Part shown: piece by piece, positions 1 through 7,840 of the stretch
How positions within the stretch are numbered: position 1 is the stretch's first letter
How the letters are laid out: every line of letters begins with the position of its first letter
Source: CAZYVU01 sp964651435
Lineage (GTDB): Bacteria > Desulfobacterota > Syntrophorhabdia > Syntrophorhabdales > CAYQXL01
NCBI GenBank assembly: GCA_964651435.1
Contig: CAZYVU010000001.1
Span: 76,658-140,657, forward strand
Direction of reading: 5' to 3'
DNA length: 64,000 nt
Made by a program: the position numbers and the translations under genes
Notes under the pieces: model-generated
Database searches by the model: none
Seen by the model: only the letters and a program-made list of their open reading frames with translations
Told to the model about the DNA's origin: nothing

Positions 1-2
1 TC

Positions 3-1232
3 TTCGACAGCGAATTCCTGGAAAACGCCGATGCCCTCAGGGCCAAGGCCCCGGGTGACTACTCGCTGGCGGTGGGAAAGGGAGGCGACGCGCCGGACAC
101 CCTCCCTGCATGGGCAGATGGTTACGGAGAGGCGACGGCGGGCCGATCGACGGACAGGCCGGAGCATACCTGGACGGTGGGGGACGACGATCCCCACATC
201 CTTATGTACACGTCGGGCACCACCGGCACGCCGAAAGGGGCCGTCCTGTCCCATCAGAAGACCTTCTACAACGCCCTCAATGCGGCAAACTACTTCAACC
301 TCACCTCATCGGACACCATCATCATTAACAGACCGCTCTTTCATTCCGGAGGCCTCATCGTGGAAATGGCGCCTGCTCTCTACAAGGGGGCCACCGTCAT
401 CATCGGCAGGCGCTTCAGCCCTCAGCAGATCCTGGAAACCGTTGCGAAACACAAGGTGACGATCCTGGAGCTCCCGGCCACGGTCTACAACTTTATGCTC
501 CGGGAGTGCACCATAGACAATTACGATTTGAGCTCCCTCAAGTGCTGTTTCACGGGCGGCGAACGCGTGCCCGTGGCCCTCCTTGCGGCCTTGGCCGAGA
601 AAGGGCTTGTGGTCTCACAGATTTACGGCCTCACCGAGGCGTCGACCCTCTTCTGGCTCCCGACTGAATACGCCAGTGCAAAAATGGGCTCCGTGGGAAA
701 GCCGGTCTTTCACGGCACCGTGCGCATCGTCAACGACGAAGGCGGGCCGGTCGGGCCGGGAGAGGTGGGTGAGATCATCGTCAGCGGCCCCATCGTAATG
801 AACGGCTACTGGCGGCAGCCGGAACTGACGGCCGAGGTGATTCAGGACGGGTGGCTCAGAACGGGAGACCTGGGGCGAACGGACGACGAAGGATTTGTCT
901 ACATAATCGACCGCAAGAAAGACATGTTTATCAGCGGCGGTGAGAACGTATACCCCGCCGAGGTGGAAAAGGTATTGTTCGGCCATTCCGCCGTGGCGGA
1001 TGCCGCCGTCATCGGTGTGGCTGACGAGAAATGGGGAGAGGTGGGCAAGGCATTCGTTGTCCTCCGCCAGGGTCACGACGCCGATGCGCCGACCCTCATG
1101 GGCCACCTCAGCCGCGCCCTGGCGAAATACAAGGTGCCAAAATACGTTGAATTCGTTGACTCCCTGCCCAAGACCGCTTCCGGCAAGGTTTTGAAAAGGC
1201 TCCTGAAAACAAAAAGGGCCAAGACCGGTTGA
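3..1232 (+). CDS. Acyl-CoA synthetase / AMP-dependent ligase (5' end missing)
   Basis: The reading frame is open from the first bases, so the start and N-terminal part lie outside the window; 409 residues are visible. The frame carries the AMP-binding signature YTSGTTGTPKGA, the hinge/adenylate region GWLRTGDLG followed by DRKKDMFISGGENVYP, and the C-terminal PKTASGKVLKR, whose Lys is the adenylation lysine of the family. These enzymes activate a carboxylic acid with ATP and join it to CoA in the cytoplasm. The acid cannot be read from the sequence; medium/long-chain or aromatic acids are both possible. A tRNA gene follows 37 bp downstream. Confidence 0.9.
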   Translation, partial: FDSEFLENADALRAKAPGDYSLAVGKGGDAPDTLPAWADGYGEATAGRSTDRPEHTWTVGDDDPHILMYTSGTTGTPKGAVLSHQKTFYNALNAANYFNLTSSDTIIINRPLFHSGGLIVEMAPALYKGATVIIGRRFSPQQILETVAKHKVTILELPATVYNFMLRECTIDNYDLSSLKCCFTGGERVPVALLAALAEKGLVVSQIYGLTEASTLFWLPTEYASAKMGSVGKPVFHGTVRIVNDEGGPVGPGEVGEIIVSGPIVMNGYWRQPELTAEVIQDGWLRTGDLGRTDDEGFVYIIDRKKDMFISGGENVYPAEVEKVLFGHSAVADAAVIGVADEKWGEVGKAFVVLRQGHDADAPTLMGHLSRALAKYKVPKYVEFVDSLPKTASGKVLKRLLKTKRAKTG

Positions 1233-1269
1233 CAATACGACCACTTACTGTTATAAAAAGGAGCATCGT

Positions 1270-1345
1270 GGGGCTGTAGCTCAGATGGGAGAGCGCTTGA
1301 CTGGCAGTCAAGAGGTCGACAGTTCGATCCTGTTCAGCTCCACCA
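1270..1345 (+). tRNA. tRNA-Ala (anticodon GGC)
   Basis: A 76-nt cloverleaf can be folded. The acceptor stem GGGGCTG pairs with CAGCTCC and contains the G3-U70 wobble that identifies alanine tRNAs. The D-arm reads TAGCTCAG, the anticodon GGC is at 1303-1305, and the T-arm carries GTTCGATCC. The discriminator A and an encoded CCA end the gene at 1345. Confidence 0.97.
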
Positions 1346-1369
1346 TTAATTTCAGTAATTTACAAATTA

Positions 1370-1395
1370 CCCGGCAAAGTACTGTCGGGTTTTTT
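1370..1395 (+). terminator. Rho-independent terminator after tRNA-Ala
   Basis: Stem CCCGGCA (1370-1376) pairs with TGTCGGG (1383-1389, one G-U), followed by six T at 1390-1395. It lies 24 bp after the tRNA and would end its transcript. Confidence 0.85.
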
Positions 1396-1633
1396 CTACC
1401 CTATTTCTACCCACAGGAAGAAAAACAAGGAAATTGAGGGAAATGGACCTTCCATTTTGCCCTTTCAGAGAGTCAAAACAACAAGGCCCTCCAGTCGGTA
1501 AATCAAAGTTAGATAACAACTTCAGGAGCCGCCTCGTTACACTCGCGGCTTATCATGGTTTCCCACACGAAGCGCGAAGACCGAACAGGAAGCATTAGTG
1601 CGCGTCTTATGGACCGCAACGAGAGGGTGATCT
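1396..1633. other. Gap after tRNA with a short direct repeat
   Basis: No convincing gene is visible. Just after the tRNA terminator the octamer TTCTACCC occurs twice with three bases between, a layout that can mark integrase-binding DNA next to a tRNA, but no integrase gene is present. A 30-codon open frame from 1555 overlaps the next gene start and shows no family resemblance. A Shine-Dalgarno-like GAGAGGGTGA precedes 1634. Confidence 0.4.
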
Positions 1634-2125
1634 ATGAAGAAGGCTAAGGCATCAGACGAACTCCGCCCGGAGTATAAGCGAGAAGACCTTGGAGTGGGAG
1701 TCCGCGGTAAGTATTTTGAGGATTATAGCAAGGGCACAAACCTCGTGCTTCTCAGCCCTGACGTGGCAAAGGCATTCTCTTCCGACGAAGCCGTCAATGA
1801 GGCCCTACGGTCTCTGATTGATCTGGCCGAAAAATCGACAGGCCGAACAGGTCATTCCACCGGATCGGCTACCATGGCAGCCGAAGCCACTATTGTGAAA
1901 GAGATTCGTCTGGACGACCTGAATAGTTTGATCGTGAGGCAAGAAGACGAGGGCACAGTTACCGTGGAAATTCTCCATACGGCAAAAAGAAATCTGGTCC
2001 GGAGATCTACATCAGGAAGCGGATTGGTTGAAGCCAGCCATATCAGAGCAGTTACGTTAGAAGGCGGTTGCCCACAATATTTGGTGACGATCCATGTCTG
2101 TCCCATGCCCCTTGCCCCTATATAG
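1634..2125 (+). CDS. Hypothetical protein with antitoxin-like N-terminal half
   Basis: A 163-residue protein with a good ribosome-binding site (GAGAGGGTGA). Residues about 20-70 (VRGKYFEDYSKGTNLVLLSP, then DVAKAF, SSDEAVNEALRSLIDLA) resemble a family of about 70-80-residue bacterial proteins, often placed near toxin-antitoxin or island genes, that end at about this point. Residues 80-163 form an unrecognised extension rich in charged and beta-prone residues; its last residues (CPMPLAPI) look like read-through. No toxin gene is next to it. Position directly behind a tRNA gene suggests a remnant of acquired DNA. It could be a fusion or a gene damaged by a frameshift near residue 75 or near the end. 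Confidence 0.5.
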   Translation: MKKAKASDELRPEYKREDLGVGVRGKYFEDYSKGTNLVLLSPDVAKAFSSDEAVNEALRSLIDLAEKSTGRTGHSTGSATMAAEATIVKEIRLDDLNSLIVRQEDEGTVTVEILHTAKRNLVRRSTSGSGLVEASHIRAVTLEGGCPQYLVTIHVCPMPLAPI

Positions 2126-2181
2126 CTTTAAAGAAGCCTGCATTCCTTCCGGTTTTTTCAAAGGCGAACCGACTCCATCCT

Positions 2182-2964
2182 TCACCGGTGATTCGGCGAT
2201 GGGTACTTCGTCATGAACCGGTCTGCCACTGCCAGAATCCTCGTATCCAATATTCCGGACACCCGCGTTGCTATGTCGACAGGAAGCGTTCCGTAATATG
2301 CGTGGGCGATCCCGCCGGCGATGCAGGCGATGGTGTCGGAGTCTCCGCCTATCGATATGGCCTTCCTCACCGCGTCTTCGTAGCCGTCGGATTCGAGGAA
2401 CGCCGTGATGGCCTGGGGGACTGACCCATCGCAGTTGGACTGGTGCTTGTAGTAACGCCGTATCTCATCGAGGGGCTCGCCGAGATCGTAGGCAAAGGTA
2501 CGCTCAGCGTATGCCCTGATTTCCGCCTTGCTCCTTCCGGTCCGGGCGAGGAAGACCGCCGACGCCACCGCCTGGGCGCCGCCGATAGCCTCGGGCGTGT
2601 TGTGGCTCGGGATGGCGGTGAGGCGTGCCTGGGCAAGCACTTCCTCCAGGGTGTGGAATGCAAAGCCGATGGGACTGACGCGCATGGCAGACCCGTTGCC
2701 TTTGCTGGCACCCTGCCCTATCCTTCCTGAGGCCGCCCACTTGCGGAAGCGCGGCCCATAGCCCCTCTGGGGATAGAGGCGATACCATTCCCTGAGCTTG
2801 CCTCCGTAGTCCGCGTGTGTCAGAATCGCGTCGGCTACGGCAACGGTCATGACCGTGTCGTCGGTGAAGTGGCAGTTCGGATCGAAGAGCGGAAAGTCTG
2901 TCCGCGTTATGTTGTTCAGCTCGTAGACGGAGCCGATGATGTCTCCTGCTATAGCGCCGAGCAT
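2182..2964 (-). CDS. ADP-ribosylglycohydrolase family protein (DraG/ARH-like)
   Basis: A 260-residue protein beginning MLGAIAGDIIGSVYE, with the family's Mg-binding signatures: FTDDTVMTVAVADAIL (TDDT) near residue 32 and GGDSDTIACIAGGIAHAYYG (DSDT) near the C-terminus. Family members remove ADP-ribose from proteins or hydrolyse related ADP-ribosyl compounds in the cytosol. Start at 2964 is preferred because GGGAGG lies just upstream; an in-frame start 15 codons earlier lacks this. Its start overlaps the end of the upstream partner gene (2949-3395) by 16 bp, so the two should be translated together. No ADP-ribosyltransferase or nitrogenase gene is nearby, so the substrate is open. Confidence 0.88.
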   Translation of the reverse strand: MLGAIAGDIIGSVYELNNITRTDFPLFDPNCHFTDDTVMTVAVADAILTHADYGGKLREWYRLYPQRGYGPRFRKWAASGRIGQGASKGNGSAMRVSPIGFAFHTLEEVLAQARLTAIPSHNTPEAIGGAQAVASAVFLARTGRSKAEIRAYAERTFAYDLGEPLDEIRRYYKHQSNCDGSVPQAITAFLESDGYEDAVRKAISIGGDSDTIACIAGGIAHAYYGTLPVDIATRVSGILDTRILAVADRFMTKYPSPNHR

Positions 2965-3395
2965 AACGGCCTCCCTTCGTTGTCGGTCCCTTTCAGGCGC
3001 GCGTACCACTTCCCTTCCTCGTCGACAAAGTCAAGGGCGCCGTCATCGAGCGTCCAGAAGATGGGGCCCTGAAATCCCAGGGCCGACGTGAAGCCTCCCT
3101 CAAGGAAATACCAATCGACGGGTGGGCGATCATACTGCAGGCCGAGGGTCCTGAGACAGCCTATGCTGTGATTCAGATCGTCAAGGGACATGGCTGCCGT
3201 TGAACATAAGGACCCGTCCATGTCCCAGGCATCGCCCGTCTCCCTGAAGAAGGCAAGGATGTCGCCGTTGCATGCCTTCCGAAGGGCATCCATCTTCACA
3301 AGGAGTGTAAAGAAGACGATCGATATCCCGCCATTGGCAGGTCGGAGAAGAATCGTCCGGTCTTGCCGCGTGTCGTTGTTTTCTGGCGTTTCCAT
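2949..3395 (-). CDS. Unrecognised protein, partner of ADP-ribosylglycohydrolase
   Basis: A 148-residue protein with GGGGGA before its ATG. It is acidic in the C-terminal half, with aromatic-rich segments (VDWYFLEGGF, GPIFWTLDDG). I recognise no domain. It has no signal peptide and no transmembrane helix, so it is probably cytosolic. It is the first gene of a two-gene unit with the ADP-ribosylglycohydrolase and sits directly behind the terminator of a structured leader RNA, so both genes are probably under that leader's control. A role as modulator or partner of the hydrolase is inference only. Confidence 0.65.
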   Translation of the reverse strand: METPENNDTRQDRTILLRPANGGISIVFFTLLVKMDALRKACNGDILAFFRETGDAWDMDGSLCSTAAMSLDDLNHSIGCLRTLGLQYDRPPVDWYFLEGGFTSALGFQGPIFWTLDDGALDFVDEEGKWYARLKGTDNEGRPLCSAL

Positions 3396-3428
3396 GGCAT
3401 CCCCCTGACATGATAGTCACCAGAAGAT

Positions 3429-3454
3429 AAAAAAACCGTCCAGGTCAGGACGGT
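3429..3454 (-). terminator. Intrinsic terminator within leader of 3395 gene
   Basis: On the minus strand ACCGTCC (3454-3448), loop TGACCT, GGACGGT (3441-3435), then a run of T (3435-3429). It lies 33 bp before the start codon of the downstream gene, so it can only act as an attenuator or as the end of a short upstream transcript. No gene is visible upstream that would need it. Confidence 0.75.
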
Positions 3455-3564
3455 CGGCAGAATGGAGAGCTTTTCGGGATTGTCTCCCGCACATCGGACG
3501 GCTTTCACCATCCAAGGCACCGTAGTCTCCAACTCGGTTGCCGAACCCCTTTCGGGGTTGCTCC
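3429..3564 (-). promoter_or_regulatory. Structured leader RNA, riboswitch-like, class unknown
   Basis: Read on the minus strand (3564 down to 3429), four hairpins stand in a row. The first is AACCCC-GAAA-GGGGTT with a GNRA loop (3559-3544). The second is GGCAACCG/CGGTGCC with one bulged A and an inner AGT/ACT (3542-3516). The third is GGATGG/CCGTCC (3513-3496) and the fourth CGGGA/TCCCG (3489-3475). A weak GGAGC/GCTC pairing (3564-3560 with 3470-3467) could close them. A terminator follows directly, then the ribosome-binding site of the gene at 3395. The hexamer CCGTCC occurs both in the third hairpin and in the terminator's 5' arm, so GGATGG could pair with either, giving an antiterminator. 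The GGCAACC...GGTGCC helix recalls SAM-I cores, but the rest does not fit that class. Confidence 0.6.
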
Positions 3565-3789
3565 TGATGCTGCAATACTGTAAATCCATCGGGGCAGGTA
3601 AGTCAATGGCCTTCTTTCAATGCGCTCATACTACGTCACTTGACGATGGTATCTATACCGGCGGCTCGAATGCGTGCCGATAAAGTGGCGGAGGGAGAAT
3701 GAAATACCTTCCTCTGACCGGAGAAAGTGGGTCAGCCGACGGCAAGCACTTGAATTCTTCTGCTTCTTTGGCTCGGGGCAGGCGACTGC
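3565..3789. other. Gap upstream of leader RNA
   Basis: No gene is recognised. The promoter of the minus-strand leader RNA should lie here, but I see no clear -35/-10 pair. Confidence 0.3.
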
Positions 3790-4245
3790 CTACTTCTTCC
3801 CTTCCTTTAGGCAGGCAATAGCGAACAGGACCTCTCCGGGAGTGTCCGGTTTGAATTGCGCCCAGTCGTCCTCGTCGTCCTCGAAGGACAGCAAGACGCT
3901 TCCCTGAGAGCTATAGGCCTTTAGAGATAACAGCCTTGCTGCACCCTTTTTGCAGTGTATTTCTGTAAGGCCGACCGTGTAGGCATAGGAACTGAAATCT
4001 CTTTGCCCTCCTGCTATCTCCTTGAGCCCGGCGATGTCCTTTTGCCTCTCTTCTTCGCTTGCCGGCGCCTGCTTATCGAGCACCCTCACAGTATCTTCGG
4101 AGCGCCGCGAGATGCTTTCCTGGTCGTAGAAGAATGTCTGTCTCGCATTCTCGAAATACCTCACCCACTCCGCCCCCTCTGCCTCGGACCAGCCGGCGAC
4201 AACGACCGTCATCACGATGATTGAAAGAAAGATTGCTCTCTTCAT
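3790..4245 (-). CDS. Secreted protein, surface-adhesin E-like family
   Basis: A 151-residue protein with a classical signal peptide (MKRAIFLSIIVMTVVVAGWS, cleavage near EAEGA at about residue 25). The mature part has the layout of the Adhesin_E-like family found in many Proteobacteria: an N-terminal W-RYF and tyrosine-containing strand, a central conserved Cys, and a C-terminal W...PDTPGEVLFAIAC segment with a second Cys. The two cysteines (in IHCKKG and IACLKE) probably form a disulfide in the periplasm. Function is unknown. It stands alone on the minus strand. Confidence 0.7.
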   Translation of the reverse strand: MKRAIFLSIIVMTVVVAGWSEAEGAEWVRYFENARQTFFYDQESISRRSEDTVRVLDKQAPASEEERQKDIAGLKEIAGGQRDFSSYAYTVGLTEIHCKKGAARLLSLKAYSSQGSVLLSFEDDEDDWAQFKPDTPGEVLFAIACLKEGKK

Positions 4246-4417
4246 GCCCTACCTCGCTGGCCTAAATATAGCAAGGCGCAGCCAGCGTGACAAGACTTTA
4301 ATATCGGCTCCAAGACGACCTCCCCCACATCGATGGGAAGGCCAATGGCGGCCGTTGAGGCAACAGTCAGTGCGGGCCTGACGGCTCCCACGCCCTATCT
4401 GCTGCCGGCGGAATGCT

Positions 4418-4507
4418 TTACTTGCCCTTCTTGGACTGCTTGTCCTGCTTCTTCGTCGCCTTCTGCTTCTGGCCCTTTTCCTTGTCCTTCTTGCCCTTGT
4501 CTCCCAT
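4418..4507 (-). CDS. Tiny lysine-rich protein (29 aa)
   Basis: An open frame of 29 residues starting at ATG 4507 and ending with TAA. 13 of 29 residues are Lys and the rest are mostly Gly, Asp, Gln and Glu, with no aliphatic core, so it should be disordered. The strong GGGGAGGAG site 5 bp before the ATG and the clean stop argue that it is translated. Similar very short KGKKDK-type proteins occur in other bacteria as hypothetical proteins. It may bind nucleic acid or ribosomes, but this is only inferred from charge. Confidence 0.6.
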   Translation of the reverse strand: MGDKGKKDKEKGQKQKATKKQDKQSKKGK

Positions 4508-4899
4508 AATGCTCCTCCCCGTCGTCTCGCTATGCCGTCAGTTCCGTCCGTCTATACGTTATGCAATCCTATCCACACAGACACCCTTTGTCAATGCAAT
4601 CCTCATCAAGGGGCTTGGCCACAGGCTTTTGTTCGCCTATTTTGCCGATACAGCCGGCTGCTGCCGCCATTTCACAGGCGCAATCAGATTGCGTGCCTGC
4701 TGCCATCGGCATAGAACGGGCTTTCGCATGAGACTATCAAGATTGCCCGGGCTCTTACCGCACTTTTTTCTTGAAAAGATGTACGAATTTGAGGAGAATC
4801 TTGATGAAGTGCCAGCCGATTTCATCGCGTTGGGGCGCCCTGGAGTTTGAGCCCCAAGGCAACGCCTCAATTGGGCTGATTCCCGTCGGGAGGGGGGAG
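4508..4899. other. Intergenic region, nothing firm
   Basis: About 390 bp between the tiny minus-strand gene and the plus-strand lipoprotein. Open frames run across it (for example a short one from 4780 ending at 4850), but none has a credible start and family signal. It should hold the divergent promoters of both neighbours; I cannot place them with confidence. Confidence 0.35.
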
Positions 4900-5502
4900 A
4901 TGAGGACCGCACGAATCTTCGTTTGTCTGTTCCTGCTCATCTTTATGGCTGGCTGCGCGTCCCGCATCATCAAGATAGAGCAGCCCTACACTCCTTTTGA
5001 GCGACCCCATTATACGGTCTTGTCGCCACAAGGGGCGGATTGGCGTTTCATTGAAACGGATGCCCCGGGAAAGCATGTCTTGACCTTCTTTTTGCCGCCA
5101 CGAGAGACAACGCATACCGTCTATGCCTCCGTAAAGGAGGTACCCTCAAAGCCCAACTTCGACACTCCGGAAGAATTTCATTCGTTCCTTCAGAAGGCTC
5201 AATCCTTGGGGCTCGATGAAAGGCGTTTCACCGTGATCGAGGAGGATATCAGGCTGGACGACAAGTTTGGAAAATTCTCCGTTGCATATTCTTCAAAGGT
5301 GGAAGACCACGGCGCAGCGCGGATGGATGACGCCCCATTCCTGATCATGCAGACCTACGGTTACTTTTTCATTCACCCCTACGCGAAGAATCTGCTTATG
5401 GAAATCGAGTATTCCGAGCGTGGCAAGCCCGACCAACTGGATGCCGATTTTGTCGAGAAGGGCAAGGCCTTCGTCAGCGGTCTCCGGCTAAAAGAAAAAT
5501 GA
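4900..5502 (+). CDS. Lipoprotein, unknown function
   Basis: 200 residues. The signal peptide MRTARIFVCLFLLIFMAGCA ends in a lipobox (MAGC), so the protein should be lipid-anchored at Cys19. The start at 4900 is chosen because GGGAGGGGGGAG lies directly upstream and because an earlier in-frame start would put 43 residues before the signal peptide. The mature part has mixed alpha/beta character, with a conserved-looking YGYFFIHPYAKNLLMEIEYS segment near the C-terminus. It overlaps the next lipoprotein gene by 4 bp, so the pair should act together at the envelope. No family is recognised with confidence. Confidence 0.75.
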   Translation: MRTARIFVCLFLLIFMAGCASRIIKIEQPYTPFERPHYTVLSPQGADWRFIETDAPGKHVLTFFLPPRETTHTVYASVKEVPSKPNFDTPEEFHSFLQKAQSLGLDERRFTVIEEDIRLDDKFGKFSVAYSSKVEDHGAARMDDAPFLIMQTYGYFFIHPYAKNLLMEIEYSERGKPDQLDADFVEKGKAFVSGLRLKEK

Positions 5503-5945
5503 AGATAAAGCATTTCAGTGCTTACACCGTCGTTGTCCTCTTTTTCGTGGTATTGTCGGGTTGCGCCATTCATACGGTGGAGATCAAGCGGCCGGACTTG
5601 ATTGAACCACATAAGACCATGTTTGTTTTCGGCCATGAAGATGTGGCCGATATCAACAAGACGGTGAAGAAGAATTTGACGGGCATGGGGTTTAGCCTCG
5701 TTCAGGAAAAGAGTGATGCAGAGCTGCTCGTCGACTACAATTTCAACTGTCGCTTCGATGTATTCCATTACACATGCAAGACGTTCAACCTGTTCGTGAC
5801 CGACAGCAAGTCAAGGGAAACGGCGATTCAGGCGAAGTTCTGGGCCGACACCCCATTCAGCGCAGAGACCTTGGTCAATGACCTGTTTAAGAAATTGGAA
5901 GGGGAGTTAGAGAATAAAAAGGTGCGGCCCAATGGCAGGGAGTGA
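5499..5945 (+). CDS. Small lipoprotein, DUF4136-like
   Basis: 148 residues with a lipoprotein signal (FFVVLSGCA; lipid Cys near residue 22). The mature part starts with a strand and then SDAELLVDYNFNCRFDVFHY, a layout like DUF4136-type envelope lipoproteins, which assemble a beta-sheet around such a segment. Two Cys (NCRF and YTCK) could form a disulfide. It is translationally coupled (ATGA overlap) to the lipoprotein gene before it. The family call is tentative. Confidence 0.65.
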   Translation: MKIKHFSAYTVVVLFFVVLSGCAIHTVEIKRPDLIEPHKTMFVFGHEDVADINKTVKKNLTGMGFSLVQEKSDAELLVDYNFNCRFDVFHYTCKTFNLFVTDSKSRETAIQAKFWADTPFSAETLVNDLFKKLEGELENKKVRPNGRE

Positions 5946-5974
5946 GTAAGGGGGTCGCCCGAGAGGATTAACGC

Positions 5975-7840
5975 CTATCGCTCATCTGCCGAAGAGCCCC
6001 GGTCCCAGGCGTGGTCGTTCAGGGCGGGATTATGCTCCAGGTCGTTTCTGAGCAGCTCTTCCTGCATCGATATCTGCTTTCTCGTCCGGCAGATGTAGGC
6101 CTCCTGGTCGTGGCGGTGGGCCGCCAGCTCCGGCAGCGCTGCTTCGTCGTACTTGAGAAAGTTTTGGCCGGCCCTGGTAGCCGTATACCGCCTGAAACCC
6201 AGCTTGACCAGCGCATCCACCCCGAGGCGGACCGACGTCTCCAGTGATTCACGATAGACGTTTTTAACGCCGGCGTCGATCAGGTCATAGGCATCGGTGC
6301 GGTTTCTGGCCCTTACCATGACGGTGAGGCCGGGAAACTCTTTCTTTGTCCTCTCCACGAGTTCCGCGTTGATCTCCGGCGAATCGATGGAAGCGATTAA
6401 GACCTTCGCATGGTCGGCACCGGCCGATTTGAGGATGTCCATCCGCGTTGCATCACCGTAAAAGACCTTGAATCCCGTCTTTCTGAGGACATCGACCCTG
6501 TCCGAATCATTGTCCAGGATGGTGGTATGAATACCGTTGGCCCGCAGGAACCGGCCGATGGTGCTGCCGAAATGGCCAAAGCCGGCGATGATTACCGGAT
6601 GCTCCCCTTCTATGTGGTCCGCCTCCTTTTCCTCTACGGCCTCTTTCGTACCGAACCGGGGGAGGATCAGCCGCTCGCTCACGAGCAACAAAAGGGGCGT
6701 TACGGTCATGCTTATTGCCGTAACCCCCATCATCAGGTCTGCCCGGTATGCCGACAGGATGCCAAGCTGGGCGGCAAACGAAAAGAGGACAAAGGCGAAT
6801 TCGCCGACCTGGGCAAGCCCCAGGGTAAAAATGGCATTCTGATCAAAGCTCAAGTGCGTCAACCTGCCCGTCACATAGAGCACGAAGGCCTTGATGGCCA
6901 CAACGCCGAAAACAAGCGCAATGACGGTAAGGGGGTTATCTACGATGAGCCTGAAGTTGATGGAGGCCCCTACGGCGATGAAGAAGAGCCCAAGCAGCAC
7001 GCCCTTGAAGGGCTCGATGTCGCTTTCCAGTTGATGGCGGAACTGAGAATTGGCAAGAACGACGCCGGCCAGGAACGTGCCAAGCGCCGGGCTGAGGCCG
7101 ACGACTGCCATCAGGTCGGCCGTAGCGATGACGATGAGCAGCGCCGCAGCCGTGAAAAGCTCCCTGAGACGGATACGCGCCACAAACCGCAGAAAGGGTA
7201 CGATGATGATCCTGCCGCCGAGGACAACGGCTGTCACCGCCCCTATCAGCGTCAGGGTCTGTGCCCACCCGGGCAGCCCTTCCATGAATGTTCCATGTCC
7301 GTCGGACGACACCTGAACCGACGAAACCGCCAGGAGCGGCAGCACGGCGAGGATGGGTATTACGGATATGTCCTGAAAAAGGAGCACGGCGAAGGATGAC
7401 CTCCCCGCTTCCGTTCTCGCCAAGCCCTTTTCGCGAAGGGTTTGCATCACTATGGCCGTCGAGGACATGGATAGCGCAAGGCCGCAGGCGAGGGCTGAAG
7501 GCCAGGAAAAACCGACCGCCGCCAGGCCCCCGAAGCAAAGCAGGGTCGTACCGAGCACCTGGGTTGCACCCGTACCCGCAATCATCTTCCGCATTCTCCA
7601 CAGGTGTGCGGGCTCCAGTTCGAGCCCGATGAGAAAGAGCATCATTACCACACCGAATTCGGCAAAGTGCATGATGTCTTTACCCTCCTCGCCCACAAAC
7701 CCGAGAAAGAACGGACCAATGATGATGCCTCCCAGCAGGTAGCCCAGCACCGAGCCCATGCCGAGCCTCTTGGCAAGGGGTACAAAGACAACGGCGGCGG
7801 CAAGATAGATCAGCGCGTCGTGGAGAAAGCCGTTGCTCAT
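5975..7840 (-). CDS. Kef-type K+/H+ antiporter (CPA2 family) with RCK domain
   Basis: 621 residues. About twelve transmembrane helices (residues 5-390) form a Na+/H+-exchanger domain with the family motifs GYLLGGIIIGP and GTFLAGVVLANS. A cytosolic RCK/TrkA-N domain follows (about 410-530) with the nucleotide-binding turn GFGHFGSTIGRFL and Asp at the end of the next strand (TILDND). The C-terminal segment (VRLGVDALVKLGF) matches KefB/KefC-type regulatory tails. Such proteins release K+ in exchange for H+ when glutathione adducts form, protecting from electrophiles. It overlaps the flavoprotein gene upstream by 4 bp, as in kefF-kefC and kefG-kefB pairs. Confidence 0.92.
   Translation of the reverse strand: MSNGFLHDALIYLAAAVVFVPLAKRLGMGSVLGYLLGGIIIGPFFLGFVGEEGKDIMHFAEFGVVMMLFLIGLELEPAHLWRMRKMIAGTGATQVLGTTLLCFGGLAAVGFSWPSALACGLALSMSSTAIVMQTLREKGLARTEAGRSSFAVLLFQDISVIPILAVLPLLAVSSVQVSSDGHGTFMEGLPGWAQTLTLIGAVTAVVLGGRIIIVPFLRFVARIRLRELFTAAALLIVIATADLMAVVGLSPALGTFLAGVVLANSQFRHQLESDIEPFKGVLLGLFFIAVGASINFRLIVDNPLTVIALVFGVVAIKAFVLYVTGRLTHLSFDQNAIFTLGLAQVGEFAFVLFSFAAQLGILSAYRADLMMGVTAISMTVTPLLLLVSERLILPRFGTKEAVEEKEADHIEGEHPVIIAGFGHFGSTIGRFLRANGIHTTILDNDSDRVDVLRKTGFKVFYGDATRMDILKSAGADHAKVLIASIDSPEINAELVERTKKEFPGLTVMVRARNRTDAYDLIDAGVKNVYRESLETSVRLGVDALVKLGFRRYTATRAGQNFLKYDEAALPELAAHRHDQEAYICRTRKQISMQEELLRNDLEHNPALNDHAWDRGSSADER

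Noticed and set aside
1555..1647. Short open frame of 30 codons overlapping the start of the 1634 gene
   Set aside because: No ribosome-binding site and no family resemblance; it ends 14 bp into the next gene and is most likely chance.
3429..3564. Assignment of the leader RNA to the SAM-I riboswitch class
   Set aside because: Only the GGCAACC...GGTGCC helix is shared. The kink-turn and pseudoknot of P2 and the usual P1 sequence are missing, and downstream genes are unrelated to methionine.
6410..7399. Plus-strand open frame opposite the Kef antiporter
   Set aside because: It is highly charged without any domain and lies entirely within a well-supported minus-strand gene.
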